DNA of 56,775 nucleotides from an uncultured Anaerococcus sp. GTDB taxonomy: Bacteria; Bacillota; Clostridia; Tissierellales; Peptoniphilaceae. The notes under the pieces were generated by a model that worked only from the letters and a program-made list of their open reading frames with translations, searched no databases and was not told the DNA's origin. The position numbers and the translations under genes were made by a program. The stretch lies in the NCBI RefSeq assembly GCF_943912385.1, contig NZ_CALTTY010000009.1, positions 1 through 56,775 on the forward strand, written 5' to 3'. This document shows positions 34,213 to 43,492 of the stretch, one piece after another. The first letter of the stretch is position 1, and each line of letters starts with the position of its first letter.

Positions 34213-36211
34213 TGATAAGTTTATTAGTATTGCCAATATTGTTTTGATAATGGCCTTCCCACTTCTGGCCTCTGTTGTAGTTTTTTATTACAACAGGGTA
34301 CTCGGAAGTATAGGATTTGTTGTTTCTATAATCCTTTATTTATTTTTAAGGAGTATCAACTCAACCAAGGCTAAGGAATTACAAAAGTACGTAGATGATG
34401 TGTCCTACTCCTTTGATTCGATTACTAAAAATGTAGTTTTTGAGATGCCTTTTCCTATAGTTATAATAGAAGAAAATAGGAAAGTTAAGTGGCACAATTC
34501 ATTTTTTAGGGACCTATTTCCTGAAGAAACCATAGTTGGAGAAGAGATAGATAAGCTAATACCGGATTTTTCCGATATAGAATTTGATAAGGAAGAGCTT
34601 AGGACTTCGAAAAATGTTGCCATAGGTGATAAGGTAATTCAGTTTTATTACTCTAGTATCTTTAATAATGAAGAAAATGAGAAACAAACCTTCGTATATG
34701 GGGTAGATAATACTTATGATGAATCAATTAAGAAACTATTTAAAGATAAGAGACTAGTCTTCTACTCAGTCTTTATAGACAACTATGAAGATATCAGAAA
34801 CTCTATAAGTTCTGACTCTCGAGTGGAAGTACTAGGTGAAATTGACAGGGTTATAGATGAATATTTTAAACATTATTCCTGTCTTGTTAGAAAATATGAA
34901 AACGACAGGTTCATGGTTATAAGTGAATTCCAAGATTACAGGAAAATCCATGAAGATAAGTTCTCTATCCTAGATAAGGTAAGGGATATAGATAAGGGAA
35001 ATACACTCCCACCAACCTTATCTATAGGTGTTGGAATAGCAGGAGCTAACCCTTCTGAGATATACACAGACTCCAGGGACGCTATAAATATAGCCCTATC
35101 CCGTGGAGGAGATCAGACAGTTGTAAAACTTGAAGATAACTACGAATACTTTGGAGGAAAGACCAAGGCCATAGAAAAAACTAGTAAGGTTAGATCAAGG
35201 GTCATATCCCAAGCCTTAAAGAGGATGATGCAAACCAGTCCTGAAATTTTTATTATGGGCCATAATAACCCAGACATGGACTCATTTGGATCTGCCCTTG
35301 GTATTTACGAGGGAGCCAGGTCTTTAAATAAAAAGGCCTATATCATCCTTAATGAAGTAACAAAACCAATAGAAAATATGTATGACAGGGTAACAGGCGA
35401 GTTAGAAGAATTAGAAGGAAATATCCTAACTGAAGATGAAGCCCTTAAAAAAATCAACCCAGCTTCATTAATCATAGTAACAGATAACCACAGGAAAAAT
35501 TCAACCGAGGGGCCGGCCCTCTTAGATGAGTCTGATAATATCTTTATAATAGACCACCATAGGAGGGGCAAGGACTATATAAAAAATGCAACCATTTCCT
35601 ATATAGAGCCCTACGCCTCATCAGCCTCAGAGCTTGTTGCGGAGATATTATCCTACCTTGATGAAAACTTTAAGGCAAGAACTTCTGTTGCAGAAAGTCT
35701 TCTTGCAGGTATAACAGTCGATACAAAAAACTTTGTCTACCAAACAGGGGTTAGGACCTTTGAAGCAGCTTCAATCTTAAAAAGATGGGGGGCTGATTCT
35801 ATATACATTAAGAGGATGTTTAAGGATGACTTCGAGATAGTAAAATATAAATCAGAAGTAATAGCAGATTCTTCTATGGTAAACGACTTTATAGCCGTCG
35901 CCCACTTTAATAGAGAAATCGATGGTTCGACTCTGATTGCAAGCCAGGCAGCCGATGATCTTTTAAATATCAAGGGAGTTAAGGCAAGCTTTGTCCTAAC
36001 CAGGGCCAACAATAAAATTCATATCTCGGGTAGAAGCTTAGGCGATATATCGGTACAATTAATACTAGAGCGTATTGGAGGTGGCGGACACTTAACAGCC
36101 GCAGCCACCCAATTAGATATGGGCATGGAAAATGCTGAAAAAATGTTAAGAAAAGCTATTATAGAATATATAAGAGAGGAAGAAGAAAATGAAAGTAATA
36201 CTAACAGATAA
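34202..36211 (+). CDS. gdpP: Cyclic-di-AMP phosphodiesterase GdpP
   Basis: Membrane-bound enzyme of 669 residues that hydrolyses c-di-AMP. Two N-terminal membrane segments (residues 8-50), a PAS-like region, a degenerate GGDEF domain (SRGGDQTVVK near 298-305 in place of GGDEF), then the DHH domain with HNNPDMD (His354, Asp358, Asp360), DNH and DHH at 451-453, and a DHHA1 end with GGGGHLTAAA. Overlaps rplI by 23 bases. It controls osmotic and cell-wall homeostasis in Firmicutes. Confidence 0.96.
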   Translation: MKNNDKFISIANIVLIMAFPLLASVVVFYYNRVLGSIGFVVSIILYLFLRSINSTKAKELQKYVDDVSYSFDSITKNVVFEMPFPIVIIEENRKVKWHNSFFRDLFPEETIVGEEIDKLIPDFSDIEFDKEELRTSKNVAIGDKVIQFYYSSIFNNEENEKQTFVYGVDNTYDESIKKLFKDKRLVFYSVFIDNYEDIRNSISSDSRVEVLGEIDRVIDEYFKHYSCLVRKYENDRFMVISEFQDYRKIHEDKFSILDKVRDIDKGNTLPPTLSIGVGIAGANPSEIYTDSRDAINIALSRGGDQTVVKLEDNYEYFGGKTKAIEKTSKVRSRVISQALKRMMQTSPEIFIMGHNNPDMDSFGSALGIYEGARSLNKKAYIILNEVTKPIENMYDRVTGELEELEGNILTEDEALKKINPASLIIVTDNHRKNSTEGPALLDESDNIFIIDHHRRGKDYIKNATISYIEPYASSASELVAEILSYLDENFKARTSVAESLLAGITVDTKNFVYQTGVRTFEAASILKRWGADSIYIKRMFKDDFEIVKYKSEVIADSSMVNDFIAVAHFNREIDGSTLIASQAADDLLNIKGVKASFVLTRANNKIHISGRSLGDISVQLILERIGGGGHLTAAATQLDMGMENAEKMLRKAIIEYIREEEENESNTNR

Positions 36212-36638
36212 TATTGTAAGAGTTGGAGTTAAGGGAGACCTTGTAGATGTAAAACCAGGATACTTTAGAAACTACCTAAACCCACAAGGACTTGCTGTAA
36301 AGGCAACCAAAGAAAATATGGCAGAACTTGAAAAAATGAGAGAAGAACTTGAGAGGGAAGAAGCAAAAAATAGAAAAGAAGCTGAAGCTCTTAAGGAAAA
36401 AATCGAAGCTCTTACAATCGAACAAAGAGTAAGAGTCGGAGAAGACGGAAAACTATTCGGATCAATTACAAATAAAGACCTTTCTGAAGCCCTTGAAAAA
36501 GAAGGAATTGAAGTAGACAGAAAGAGAATCGAAGACGTTGAAAAAATTGAAGGCGTTGGAGAATATGTAATAAATACTAGACTATACGAAGGAGTAAATG
36601 CAGACCTTAAAGTTAATGTAGTTGCTGAGGTAGAGTAA
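36189..36638 (+). CDS. rplI: 50S ribosomal protein L9
   Basis: Ribosomal protein of 149 residues. The N-terminal RNA-binding domain MKVILTDNIVRVGVKGDLVDVKPGYFRNYLNPQGLAVKAT shows the L9 signature (GxxGDxVxVxxGYxRNxLxPxG). A long charged linker helix and the C-terminal domain with GKLFGSITNKDLSEAL follow. The start is inside the end of gdpP with AGAGGAAGAAG upstream, and the stop overlaps dnaB. Confidence 0.98.
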   Translation: MKVILTDNIVRVGVKGDLVDVKPGYFRNYLNPQGLAVKATKENMAELEKMREELEREEAKNRKEAEALKEKIEALTIEQRVRVGEDGKLFGSITNKDLSEALEKEGIEVDRKRIEDVEKIEGVGEYVINTRLYEGVNADLKVNVVAEVE

Positions 36639-37969
36639 TGACTGATGGCTTAAGGCCATTACCTTATGACTTCTTATCAGAACAAGCTATCATAGGTTGT
36701 ATTTTAGCAAAAAATGAAACTTTCGATAGCGCAAATCAAATTATAAAACCTGTAGACTTTTACGACTCGAGAACACAAAGGATATATAAGTCCATAGTAG
36801 ACATGTTTGAAAAAGACATCAAAGTAGACTATGTCTCTCTTATATCCAAGCTTTCGAGTGAAAATATATTACAAGAAGTTGGAGGGGAGGAGTTTATCAC
36901 TGAGATTACCCTCTCCTCATTTTATACTCCAAATATTGAAACTTATTGTAAAACTGTCAAGGAAAAGTCACTGCTTAGAAGTCTAATAGGGGCAAGTGAG
37001 GATATAATTGACTCATCTTATAAGCAAAGCGATGATGTATCTGATATCCTTGCGATCGCAGAAAATAAGATATTTGAAATTTCCCAAGACACCCACAGTC
37101 AGGGACTGGTTAGGGTAGCTGACACCATGGATGACACCCTTAAGCAAATAAATGAGCTGACCCTGGCTGATGGGAAGATTACTGGTGTATCAATAGGGCT
37201 TGAGGCAGTAGATAGTAAACTATCGGGCCTACAAAATTCCCAGCTAATCTTACTTGCAGCAAGACCTGCCATGGGTAAGACAGCCCTAGGACTTACAATG
37301 GCCTGGAATGCAGCGAAAAATGGTAAGTCTGTTGCTTTTTTCTCTCTTGAGATGAGTATCTACCAATTAAACCAGAGGCTTTTATCAATGGTAAGCCTTG
37401 TTAACTTAGAATCTATTATAAATGGATCAATCAGAGATGATGATTGGGCCCTGTTAATTGATGCGACAAAGAAGATAGTTGAAGCTGACCTATACGTTGA
37501 CGAAACTCCAGGCATCAGACTATCGGAAATGAAATCAAAACTAAAAAGATTAAAGGCAGAGAGGGGCTTAGACCTAGTTGTAATTGACTACCTCCAGCTC
37601 ATGCAAGCTGACGGTAGGCAAGAAAATAGGCAAAATGAGATAGCCTCTATTTCTCGAGGCCTAAAATCCCTATCCAAAGAATTAAACTGCCCAATCCTAT
37701 CCCTTGCTCAGCTGTCAAGAGAGGCAGATAAGAGGGCCGACCACAGACCAATCCTATCAGACCTTAGGGAATCTGGAGCAATTGAGCAGGACGCAGATGT
37801 AGTTATGCTCTTATATAGGGAAGACTATTATGATGAAGAGGTAGAACCCAACCAGGCCAAGCTAATCTTTGCCAAGCACAGAAACGGGGCCACAGGTACA
37901 GTAGACCTTTTCTTTAACAAGCAGTGCACAACCTTCACAGACCTATCCTTAAGGGAAGATAATGCCTAG
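36638..37969 (+). CDS. dnaB: Replicative DNA helicase
   Basis: Hexameric helicase of 443 residues (DnaC in Bacillus naming). The N-terminal domain has LPYDFLSEQAIIGCIL; the RecA-like domain has Walker A ARPAMGKTALGL, VAFFSLEMS, VVIDYLQLM (Walker B) and the end LSQLSRE-like SLAQLSREADKR. GATGTVDLFF is the typical C-terminal motif. It starts one base before the rplI stop ends and overlaps the GNAT gene by 8 bases. Confidence 0.97.
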   Translation: MTDGLRPLPYDFLSEQAIIGCILAKNETFDSANQIIKPVDFYDSRTQRIYKSIVDMFEKDIKVDYVSLISKLSSENILQEVGGEEFITEITLSSFYTPNIETYCKTVKEKSLLRSLIGASEDIIDSSYKQSDDVSDILAIAENKIFEISQDTHSQGLVRVADTMDDTLKQINELTLADGKITGVSIGLEAVDSKLSGLQNSQLILLAARPAMGKTALGLTMAWNAAKNGKSVAFFSLEMSIYQLNQRLLSMVSLVNLESIINGSIRDDDWALLIDATKKIVEADLYVDETPGIRLSEMKSKLKRLKAERGLDLVVIDYLQLMQADGRQENRQNEIASISRGLKSLSKELNCPILSLAQLSREADKRADHRPILSDLRESGAIEQDADVVMLLYREDYYDEEVEPNQAKLIFAKHRNGATGTVDLFFNKQCTTFTDLSLREDNA

Positions 37970-38516
37970 AATTTACCTAACTAGCATAGATAATGACACA
38001 GCCTCTCAAATTAAAAATTGGGCCAATTTTGATGATTCAAGACTTTCTGGTTATAATTACGGAAATCTAACAGATTTTGAAGTTAAACTGTGGCAGGGCA
38101 GTATATCCATGCCCAATAAAAGGTACTTTGCTGTAAAAAGAATCGAAGACGATAGGTTCATAGGCTTTATAGGTCTTAAGAATATCAACCCCCTTATTAA
38201 AAGGGCTAAACTTGGTATAGTCTTTGACCCAAACTTTGTATCTAAAGGTTTTGGATATGAGGCAGTCAATGAAATAATGAAGATATTTTTTAAAGACATG
38301 AAATATAAGAGTCTAACCCTCGATGTAAATAGCTTTAATAAAAGAGCCATACAACTTTATAAAAAATGTGGTTTTAAGGAAGTATCAAGGACAAGAGAAG
38401 TTTTTGAAAATCAGGATATAGAAATTGACAATCGATATTTTGAATATTCAAACGGCCTAATCTATGCCAAAATTATAAATATGAAAATAAGTAAGGATGA
38501 TTATAATGAACTTTGA
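37962..38516 (+). CDS. GNAT family N-acetyltransferase
   Basis: Protein of 184 residues with a RimJ/RimL-like pattern: RYFAVKRIEDDRFIGFIGLKNINPLIKRAKLGIVFDPNFVSKGFGYEAVNEIMKIFF, ending in LDVNSFNKRAIQLYKKCGFKEVSRTRE. The acetyl-CoA loop is SKGFGYEA. Substrate unknown. It is wedged between dnaB and the dnaD-like gene with overlaps on both sides, so it is cotranscribed with replication genes. Confidence 0.85.
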   Translation: MPRIYLTSIDNDTASQIKNWANFDDSRLSGYNYGNLTDFEVKLWQGSISMPNKRYFAVKRIEDDRFIGFIGLKNINPLIKRAKLGIVFDPNFVSKGFGYEAVNEIMKIFFKDMKYKSLTLDVNSFNKRAIQLYKKCGFKEVSRTREVFENQDIEIDNRYFEYSNGLIYAKIINMKISKDDYNEL

Positions 38517-39252
38517 AATGCAGGAATTAAAATTAGATATGGGTACAACACCTTTTGAAAATATGTTTTTAAACACCTATCTTCAAATGGCTGATGGTGA
38601 TGCTATCAAGGTTTATCTATTAATCTATAAGGAAATCTACAACAACAATGAAGTAGATGAGGGTAAAATCAAACGCCAGCTAAACTTTGATGATGAGAGA
38701 TTTAATGATGCGGTTAGGTTTTGGATAAACATGGGAATTTTTAGGGAAAAGAAAAACTCTAAAGGAGAAACCTATATTGAAATCATCTCCCTTAGGCAGA
38801 TGTACTTTGGTGAAAGTGATCAGACTAGCCCATCCAATGAAATTAATTTCGACAAGGCCCAGAGAAAATCAATCATGTTTGAAAATATTGAAAGAATTAT
38901 TGCAAGAAAACTTACACCTGCAGATATTACAAGAATCCATGAAACCCTAGGTGAATACGACCAAGACCCAGAGCTTGTTACAGAAGCCTTTAGGCAGGCC
39001 AAGGAAGCTGGTAATGTCGATGTTAAATATGTCATGGGTTATTTAAAAACTTGGAGAGACATGGGAATAAATAGCCTAAATGAGCTTAGGATGAAGGAAG
39101 AAAGAGACAAGCTTAGAAGGTCAAGTGGTGTGAGAGTCTACAAGCGAAAGTCAGACTCAAGGATAAATAAGAATAAAGCCACAGACGGGATGAGCATAGC
39201 AGAAAAGGCTAGAAGAAAGAGACTAGAGAGATTAAACAATCCGGAGGATTAG
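38506..39252 (+). CDS. DnaD-domain replication protein
   Basis: Likely primosome component of 248 residues that helps load DnaB. The start is ATG 38506 with AAGGA at 38493-38497; an ATG at 38497 is less well placed. N-terminal winged-helix part FENMFLNTYLQMADGDAIKVYLLIYKEIYNN, then the C-terminal DnaB_2/DnaD region IERIIARKLTPADITRIHETLGEYDQDPELVTEAFRQAKEAGNVDVKYVMGYLKTWRDMGI, which ends in the YxxxIxxxW-like motif. A basic tail follows. Flanked by dnaB and dnaI. Confidence 0.88.
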   Translation: MNFEMQELKLDMGTTPFENMFLNTYLQMADGDAIKVYLLIYKEIYNNNEVDEGKIKRQLNFDDERFNDAVRFWINMGIFREKKNSKGETYIEIISLRQMYFGESDQTSPSNEINFDKAQRKSIMFENIERIIARKLTPADITRIHETLGEYDQDPELVTEAFRQAKEAGNVDVKYVMGYLKTWRDMGINSLNELRMKEERDKLRRSSGVRVYKRKSDSRINKNKATDGMSIAEKARRKRLERLNNPED

Positions 39253-40233
39253 ATGAAAGCTAATGAAAAAGCCTCCCTAATCCTTGCTGAAAGGCGTAGG
39301 GAAAATAAAAAAAACCAAGAAGCCAGGATAAGAGAGGTCTACGAAAAAATTCCACAAATAAAGGCCATAGACCAATTAATAAAAAAAACAGGTTTTAATA
39401 GTCTAAAGCTTGCCTCAAAAAAGATTGATACCAGGACTAGTGAAGAAAAGATAAAAAACCTTAAGAAAGAAAAAGATAAGCTCCTTGTAGAAAATGGCTA
39501 TAAGACTGACTACATGGATTTAAAATACCACCATGATCTCTGTAAGGATACAGGCTTTGTAGGTACTAGACCTTGTTCTTGTAGGAAGCAATTAATTATA
39601 GAAGAAAATTACGAAAAGTCAGGACTTAGGTCTGCAATTAACAGAGAAAATTTCAATACCTTTAATCTATCCTTATTTTCTAAAAATCCTTACATGAATA
39701 TGGGTGTAAGTCCTTACGAAAATATGCTAAGCATAGTTTCTGAAATAAAAGATTATATAAATAATTTTGATAAACAGACTGGAAATATCTTTATCTGGGG
39801 GGATGTTGGTAGGGGCAAAACCTTCCTTATAAATTCCATTGCCAAGGAGCTTTTAGATAGGAATTACTCCGTAGTCTATATGACATCAACCAAGCTCTTT
39901 AAGTTTTTAAATGACTACCACTGGGCCTTTGAAGACAGGCGCAGCAAGCTTGAAAGTGAGTATGAATTGATATTTGCTTGTGACTTACTAATTATAGATG
40001 ATCTGGGGGCTGAGACCCACAGGTCAACTGACCAGTCAAACTTATTTGATGTGGTAAATGAAAGGTTAAATAAGGGACTTCCGATAATCCTATCTTCAAA
40101 CCTCAATGAAGACATGATAGGAGAGATATACGGTCCAAGGGTATTTTCTAGGATTTTGGGTAATAATTCTAAGACTTATGAAATATTTGGCGAAGATTTA
40201 AGATTAAAGGGGACTGATTATGATTTTAGTTGA
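39253..40233 (+). CDS. dnaI: DnaI/DnaC-like helicase loader ATPase
   Basis: AAA+ loader of 326 residues. The N-terminal region has a cysteine cluster (CKDTGFVGTRPCSC near 97-110) typical of DnaI-like loaders. Walker A GDVGRGKTFLINS, Walker B LLIIDDLGAE, sensor 1 ILSSNLN, and an arginine-finger-type GPRVFSRILG. It starts at the base after the dnaD stop, completing a dnaB-dnaD-dnaI set. The stop region overlaps the next gene by 14 bases. Confidence 0.9.
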   Translation: MKANEKASLILAERRRENKKNQEARIREVYEKIPQIKAIDQLIKKTGFNSLKLASKKIDTRTSEEKIKNLKKEKDKLLVENGYKTDYMDLKYHHDLCKDTGFVGTRPCSCRKQLIIEENYEKSGLRSAINRENFNTFNLSLFSKNPYMNMGVSPYENMLSIVSEIKDYINNFDKQTGNIFIWGDVGRGKTFLINSIAKELLDRNYSVVYMTSTKLFKFLNDYHWAFEDRRSKLESEYELIFACDLLIIDDLGAETHRSTDQSNLFDVVNERLNKGLPIILSSNLNEDMIGEIYGPRVFSRILGNNSKTYEIFGEDLRLKGTDYDFS

Positions 40234-40891
40234 TAGAGAAAAGATGCAAGCTATAGACCGTTACGCCATAGAAACTCTTAAAATACCGAGTATTTGCCTA
40301 GTAGAAAGAGCAAGTCTTGCTGTTCTTAAACATATAAATTTAAATAAATTTGGCTACTTCGCAGTTGTTGTAGGTGTAGGAAATAATGGGGCAGATGGAC
40401 TTGCCCTAGCCCGAAACCTCTTAGCTAGGTATAAGGATGTAGAAATTTATATAGTTGGCGATATGGATAAGGCAAGCGAAGAGTTTAAGATAAACCTAGA
40501 ATCCTGCAAGATGCTTTGCGAAGAGATATTTTTTGTAGAAAGTATTGGAGATATAGAAAATATGGAAAGGCGCCTAGCCAATGTAAACCTTATCATAGAT
40601 GCTATTTTTGGAACTGGATTAAATAGGCCAGTAACTGGTATCCATGCCACAGTCATAGCTGTTTTAAACAATGTTATGAAATATAAGATATCAGTAGATG
40701 TCCCATCAGGACTTGATGCAAGTACAGGAAGAGACCTGGGCGAAGTGGTAGACGCTGATCTTATAGTATCTATGCAGCTTATGAAAGAAGGTGTCTATGA
40801 GAGAAAAGCCTATAGGAAAAAATGCGTGGTAGAAGATATAGGCATACCACAAAAAGCTATAGATTCTGTTTTGTATGGCCTGATAGATTAG
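40220..40891 (+). CDS. nnrE: NAD(P)H-hydrate epimerase (YjeF N-domain)
   Basis: Repairs damaged NAD(P)HX by epimerisation. It is 223 residues. Motifs are MQAIDRYAIETL at the start, VVVGVGNNGADGLALARNLLA, IIDAIFGTGLNRP and ISVDVPSGLDASTG. In many bacteria this domain is fused to the ADP-dependent dehydratase; here only the epimerase domain is present and no dehydratase follows. Overlaps the dnaI end. Confidence 0.9.
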   Translation: MILVDREKMQAIDRYAIETLKIPSICLVERASLAVLKHINLNKFGYFAVVVGVGNNGADGLALARNLLARYKDVEIYIVGDMDKASEEFKINLESCKMLCEEIFFVESIGDIENMERRLANVNLIIDAIFGTGLNRPVTGIHATVIAVLNNVMKYKISVDVPSGLDASTGRDLGEVVDADLIVSMQLMKEGVYERKAYRKKCVVEDIGIPQKAIDSVLYGLID

Positions 40892-41022
40892 AAAATTAAG
40901 GCTAAGGGATACTTGAAGAAGCTATCACTTAAAAGATATTAAAACTATAATAAGAAACTTTTATCTAGAAAAAATTTAATTATTTGACATATGCCCTTTT
41001 ACTTGATATGATATAGGGGCTT

Positions 41023-41098
41023 GGGGAGTTAGCTCAGCTGGAAGAGCGCCACGTTGACATCGTGGAGGTCGCTGGTTCAAGCCCAGTACTTCCCACCA
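41023..41098 (+). tRNA. tRNA-Val (anticodon GAC)
   Basis: A 76-base cloverleaf with encoded CCA. Acceptor GGGGAGT (41023-41029) with ACTTCCC, D-arm TAGCTCAGCTGGAAGAGC, anticodon stem CCACG/CGTGG with loop TTGACAT giving GAC, T-arm GCTGGTTCAAGCCCAGT. It stands alone between nnrE and a set of terminators. The gap 40892-41249 otherwise holds no gene. Confidence 0.97.
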
Positions 41099-41109
41099 TA
41101 GCCTTTAAA

Positions 41110-41131
41110 CCCTTGATTTTAAGGGCTTTTT
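41110..41131 (+). terminator. Terminator of tRNA-Val
   Basis: CCCTT (41110-41114) pairs with AAGGG (41121-41125), followed by CTTTTT. It lies 12 bases after the tRNA 3' end. Confidence 0.65.
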
Positions 41132-41154
41132 AAATTGTATAACTACAAAGTTTC

Positions 41155-41178
41155 GCAGGTTTTATCCTGCTTTTTTTT
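41155..41178 (+). terminator. Second terminator after tRNA-Val
   Basis: GCAGG (41155-41159) and CCTGC (41166-41170) form a stem, followed by eight T. Confidence 0.7.
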
Positions 41179-41209
41179 GCGTTTTTAGAAGAAAATCTCA
41201 TAGAGAAAC

Positions 41210-41252
41210 TGGACCTAGGTGTAAAATTTCCTTACTAGGTCCAATTTTTTTA
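41210..41252. terminator. Terminator facing the acyltransferase gene
   Basis: TGGACCTAG (41210-41218) pairs with CTAGGTCCA (41235-41243) around a 16-base loop, followed by an eight-T run on the plus strand. It lies 6 bases beyond the minus-strand acyltransferase stop, so it may also end that gene, although the T-run favours the plus direction. Confidence 0.6.
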
Positions 41253-43148
41253 ATCGCTTATCTTATTTACATTTAGGATTTTCCTTAGGATAAGCCTAGC
41301 ATAGTCTTCACTTCCTTCAACATTCGGGTGTGTCCTATCGACTGCTAAAAGATCTGGCCTATCTTTTACAAAGCCCCTCCAATCAACCAGGTGGGCCTTG
41401 GGATTATTATCTACAAAATCTTTCATATCCTTATTAACCTTGTCCATGTAGGATTGGAGGTGGGAGGTATTTACAAAATAGACATCCCTACCATCAGCTA
41501 TCTTCATTATAGCTTCCATATCATTGTGGTTAGCAGATCCATTTGAACCAAGGGATACTAGGATTATATCGCCCAGGCCAAGATTGGTTTTAATATTTTG
41601 TAAGACTTCAGGACCATCCACCATGTCCCTGCCAACCTCACCATCTAGGTAGAGGTTTGGGATGAAGTTTCTTAAATATTTATCGATATTTATAAGGACT
41701 GAATCACCAATTGCTGTGATGTGGATGTTACTAACAAAGTCAAGCTCATTTTCAGTAAAGTTAAAGTCATCGTAGGCTTTAGCCTTGAAGTTTTTGGTAT
41801 CAGTATTTACTTTCTCTTCATTTTTATCTTCCTCAATGCCTAGGATTTCTTCAAGATCTCTTTCCTCTTCTCTTGAAGGATTGTTTTTCTCTTCTGCCTT
41901 CTTCTTTTTTATATTTTCATTATTCTTCTTAATCTCTTCTTCACTTTCTTCAAACCTTGCCTTAAGATCTTCCATTTCTTTTTCCTTTTGGTTGCCTATG
42001 GCTAAGGATATGATATTTAAAATAAGAAGACCTAGGAAAGGTAGGGTTAAAAGCTTCCTACTTACTTTTTTCCTATCAAATATAAGGTGGAAGAGTTCGC
42101 CTAAAAATATCAGCCAAAAAATTTGAAGACCGTAATAAAGGAGCTTATTTTCTAAAAGGCCAGCAAAGAAGTATGCAAAGAAGACCTGGATCACATATTG
42201 GAGCATGTAGAGGTAAAAACTCCTCTTACCCAGGTATTCTAAGATTCCTCCAAGGAAAGTACCTGAAAACTTAGCCCCATAGTTTATTTCATAAATATAG
42301 AGAATCTGGATTAAAAGGGCAAAGCTTAAAGTATAGATAAGGAAAAATGTCCTATAGATCCACTCACTTTCTCCCTTTATAAAAAACATGGGTAGGATTA
42401 TAGCAAGAGCTAGGATTAGAATAGTAATCCTTAAGGCTTTTTGACTTGTTTTAATTCTATCCTTGTATTTTAAGTATAAAAGATAAAAGGCCATACCAAG
42501 AAAAAATGCATAGATTCTGGTATCTGTCCCGTAGTAAAGCCTAATAACCGGAGCATCCTTTACCGATAGGTATAGGGATATGCCAAAGCTTATAAGGCTT
42601 AGCAAGATGAGGCCTAAGATCTTAGCTGAAATTGACCTAACTTTTTTTGTAAGGTATTTGATCAGGTAAAATATACCAATAAATTGCATATAGATGGACA
42701 TATACCATAGGTGGACAAAGATGTTAAAATTTCCATTCCTATCAAAGTATGATGCTCCCCTTATAATCTGTCTGATATTTTCAAAAGCAAAAAATACTGG
42801 CAGGCTCGACCTTGCCGAGTCATCGAAGATTTCCCTGGAAAAGATAAGAGCAATAATGAGGCTTATAGCCATAATAGTTGCCATGGGAGGGAGGATTTTT
42901 TTAAATTTATTTATAAGTTTATTTTTTATATCTGTGGGCTCTAGGTCTTTGGTGAAGGTTGATTTTTCCATCAAAAAACCTGACATGACTAAAAACCCTA
43001 TGACAGCTAAAAACCCACCTGGAAGGGTGTGGCCTGAGAGGTGGTAGGTAGTTATTGCTATAAGGCAAAGTCCCCTTAAGATATTTAAATAACGTAGGTT
43101 TATTCTTTTTTTTCTTCTTCTGGTTAAATTATTCACATTTTTCTCCAT
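41250..43148 (-). CDS. OatA-like acyltransferase with SGNH domain
   Basis: Two-domain membrane protein of 632 residues for O-acetylation of a surface glycan, probably peptidoglycan. The N-terminal acyltransferase-3 domain starts RYLNILRGLCLIAITTYHLSGHTLPGGFLAVIGFLVMSGFLM and has about ten membrane segments up to residue 385. A highly charged Glu/Lys linker with coiled-coil character covers about 390-460. The external SGNH esterase-like domain has ITAIGDSVLI (Ser), GSNGS and DRTHPNVEGSEDYA (Asp and His). The same layout is seen in OatA. Single gene with no neighbouring surface-sugar genes. Confidence 0.87.
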   Translation of the reverse strand: MEKNVNNLTRRRKKRINLRYLNILRGLCLIAITTYHLSGHTLPGGFLAVIGFLVMSGFLMEKSTFTKDLEPTDIKNKLINKFKKILPPMATIMAISLIIALIFSREIFDDSARSSLPVFFAFENIRQIIRGASYFDRNGNFNIFVHLWYMSIYMQFIGIFYLIKYLTKKVRSISAKILGLILLSLISFGISLYLSVKDAPVIRLYYGTDTRIYAFFLGMAFYLLYLKYKDRIKTSQKALRITILILALAIILPMFFIKGESEWIYRTFFLIYTLSFALLIQILYIYEINYGAKFSGTFLGGILEYLGKRSFYLYMLQYVIQVFFAYFFAGLLENKLLYYGLQIFWLIFLGELFHLIFDRKKVSRKLLTLPFLGLLILNIISLAIGNQKEKEMEDLKARFEESEEEIKKNNENIKKKKAEEKNNPSREEERDLEEILGIEEDKNEEKVNTDTKNFKAKAYDDFNFTENELDFVSNIHITAIGDSVLINIDKYLRNFIPNLYLDGEVGRDMVDGPEVLQNIKTNLGLGDIILVSLGSNGSANHNDMEAIMKIADGRDVYFVNTSHLQSYMDKVNKDMKDFVDNNPKAHLVDWRGFVKDRPDLLAVDRTHPNVEGSEDYARLILRKILNVNKISD

Positions 43149-43248
43149 AACGTGTACATTATACTCTTTTAAGATTTTATAATAAATAATTTTACTTAAA
43201 AATTGTGGCGTAAAAATGTTAAACTCATTAAATCCAGATAAAATATAT

Positions 43249-43277
43249 TTGCATTTTTTTCTAAAATGCTGTATATT
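43249..43277 (+). promoter_or_regulatory. Promoter of serS
   Basis: TTGCAT (43249-43254) and TATATT (43272-43277) are 17 bases apart and precede the T-box leader. Confidence 0.55.
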
Positions 43278-43294
43278 GTATGTAATTGAATATT

Positions 43295-43470
43295 GCTATG
43301 AGAAGAAGTAGTAACTGTCTAGGTCAGCTAGAGAGGGAATGGTTGGTGGAAATTCTTTGTCCAAAGCAGTGAATCCGTCTTTGAGCAAATTATAAATTAA
43401 GGCAAGCCTTGCTTGCATAATTTGGGTGGCACCACGAGACCTTCGTCCCAATTGGGGGAAGGCTTTTTTT
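43295..43470 (+). promoter_or_regulatory. Serine T-box riboswitch of serS
   Basis: tRNA-sensing leader. Stem I begins near GAGAAGAAGTAGT (43299), includes the AGAGAGGG/GGTTGGTGG distal elements, and carries the specifier TCC (43374-43376) in GTGAATCCGTC, a serine codon. The T-box loop is GGGTGGCACCACGAG (43424-43438). The UGGC bulge pairs with a tRNA ending GCCA, which fits tRNA-Ser. Terminator CCTTCGTCCC/GGGGGAAGG, then T8 ending at 43470. The leader occupies the gene-free gap upstream of serS. Confidence 0.93.
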
Positions 43471-43492
43471 ATGCATATTTTAAGGAGAAGAC

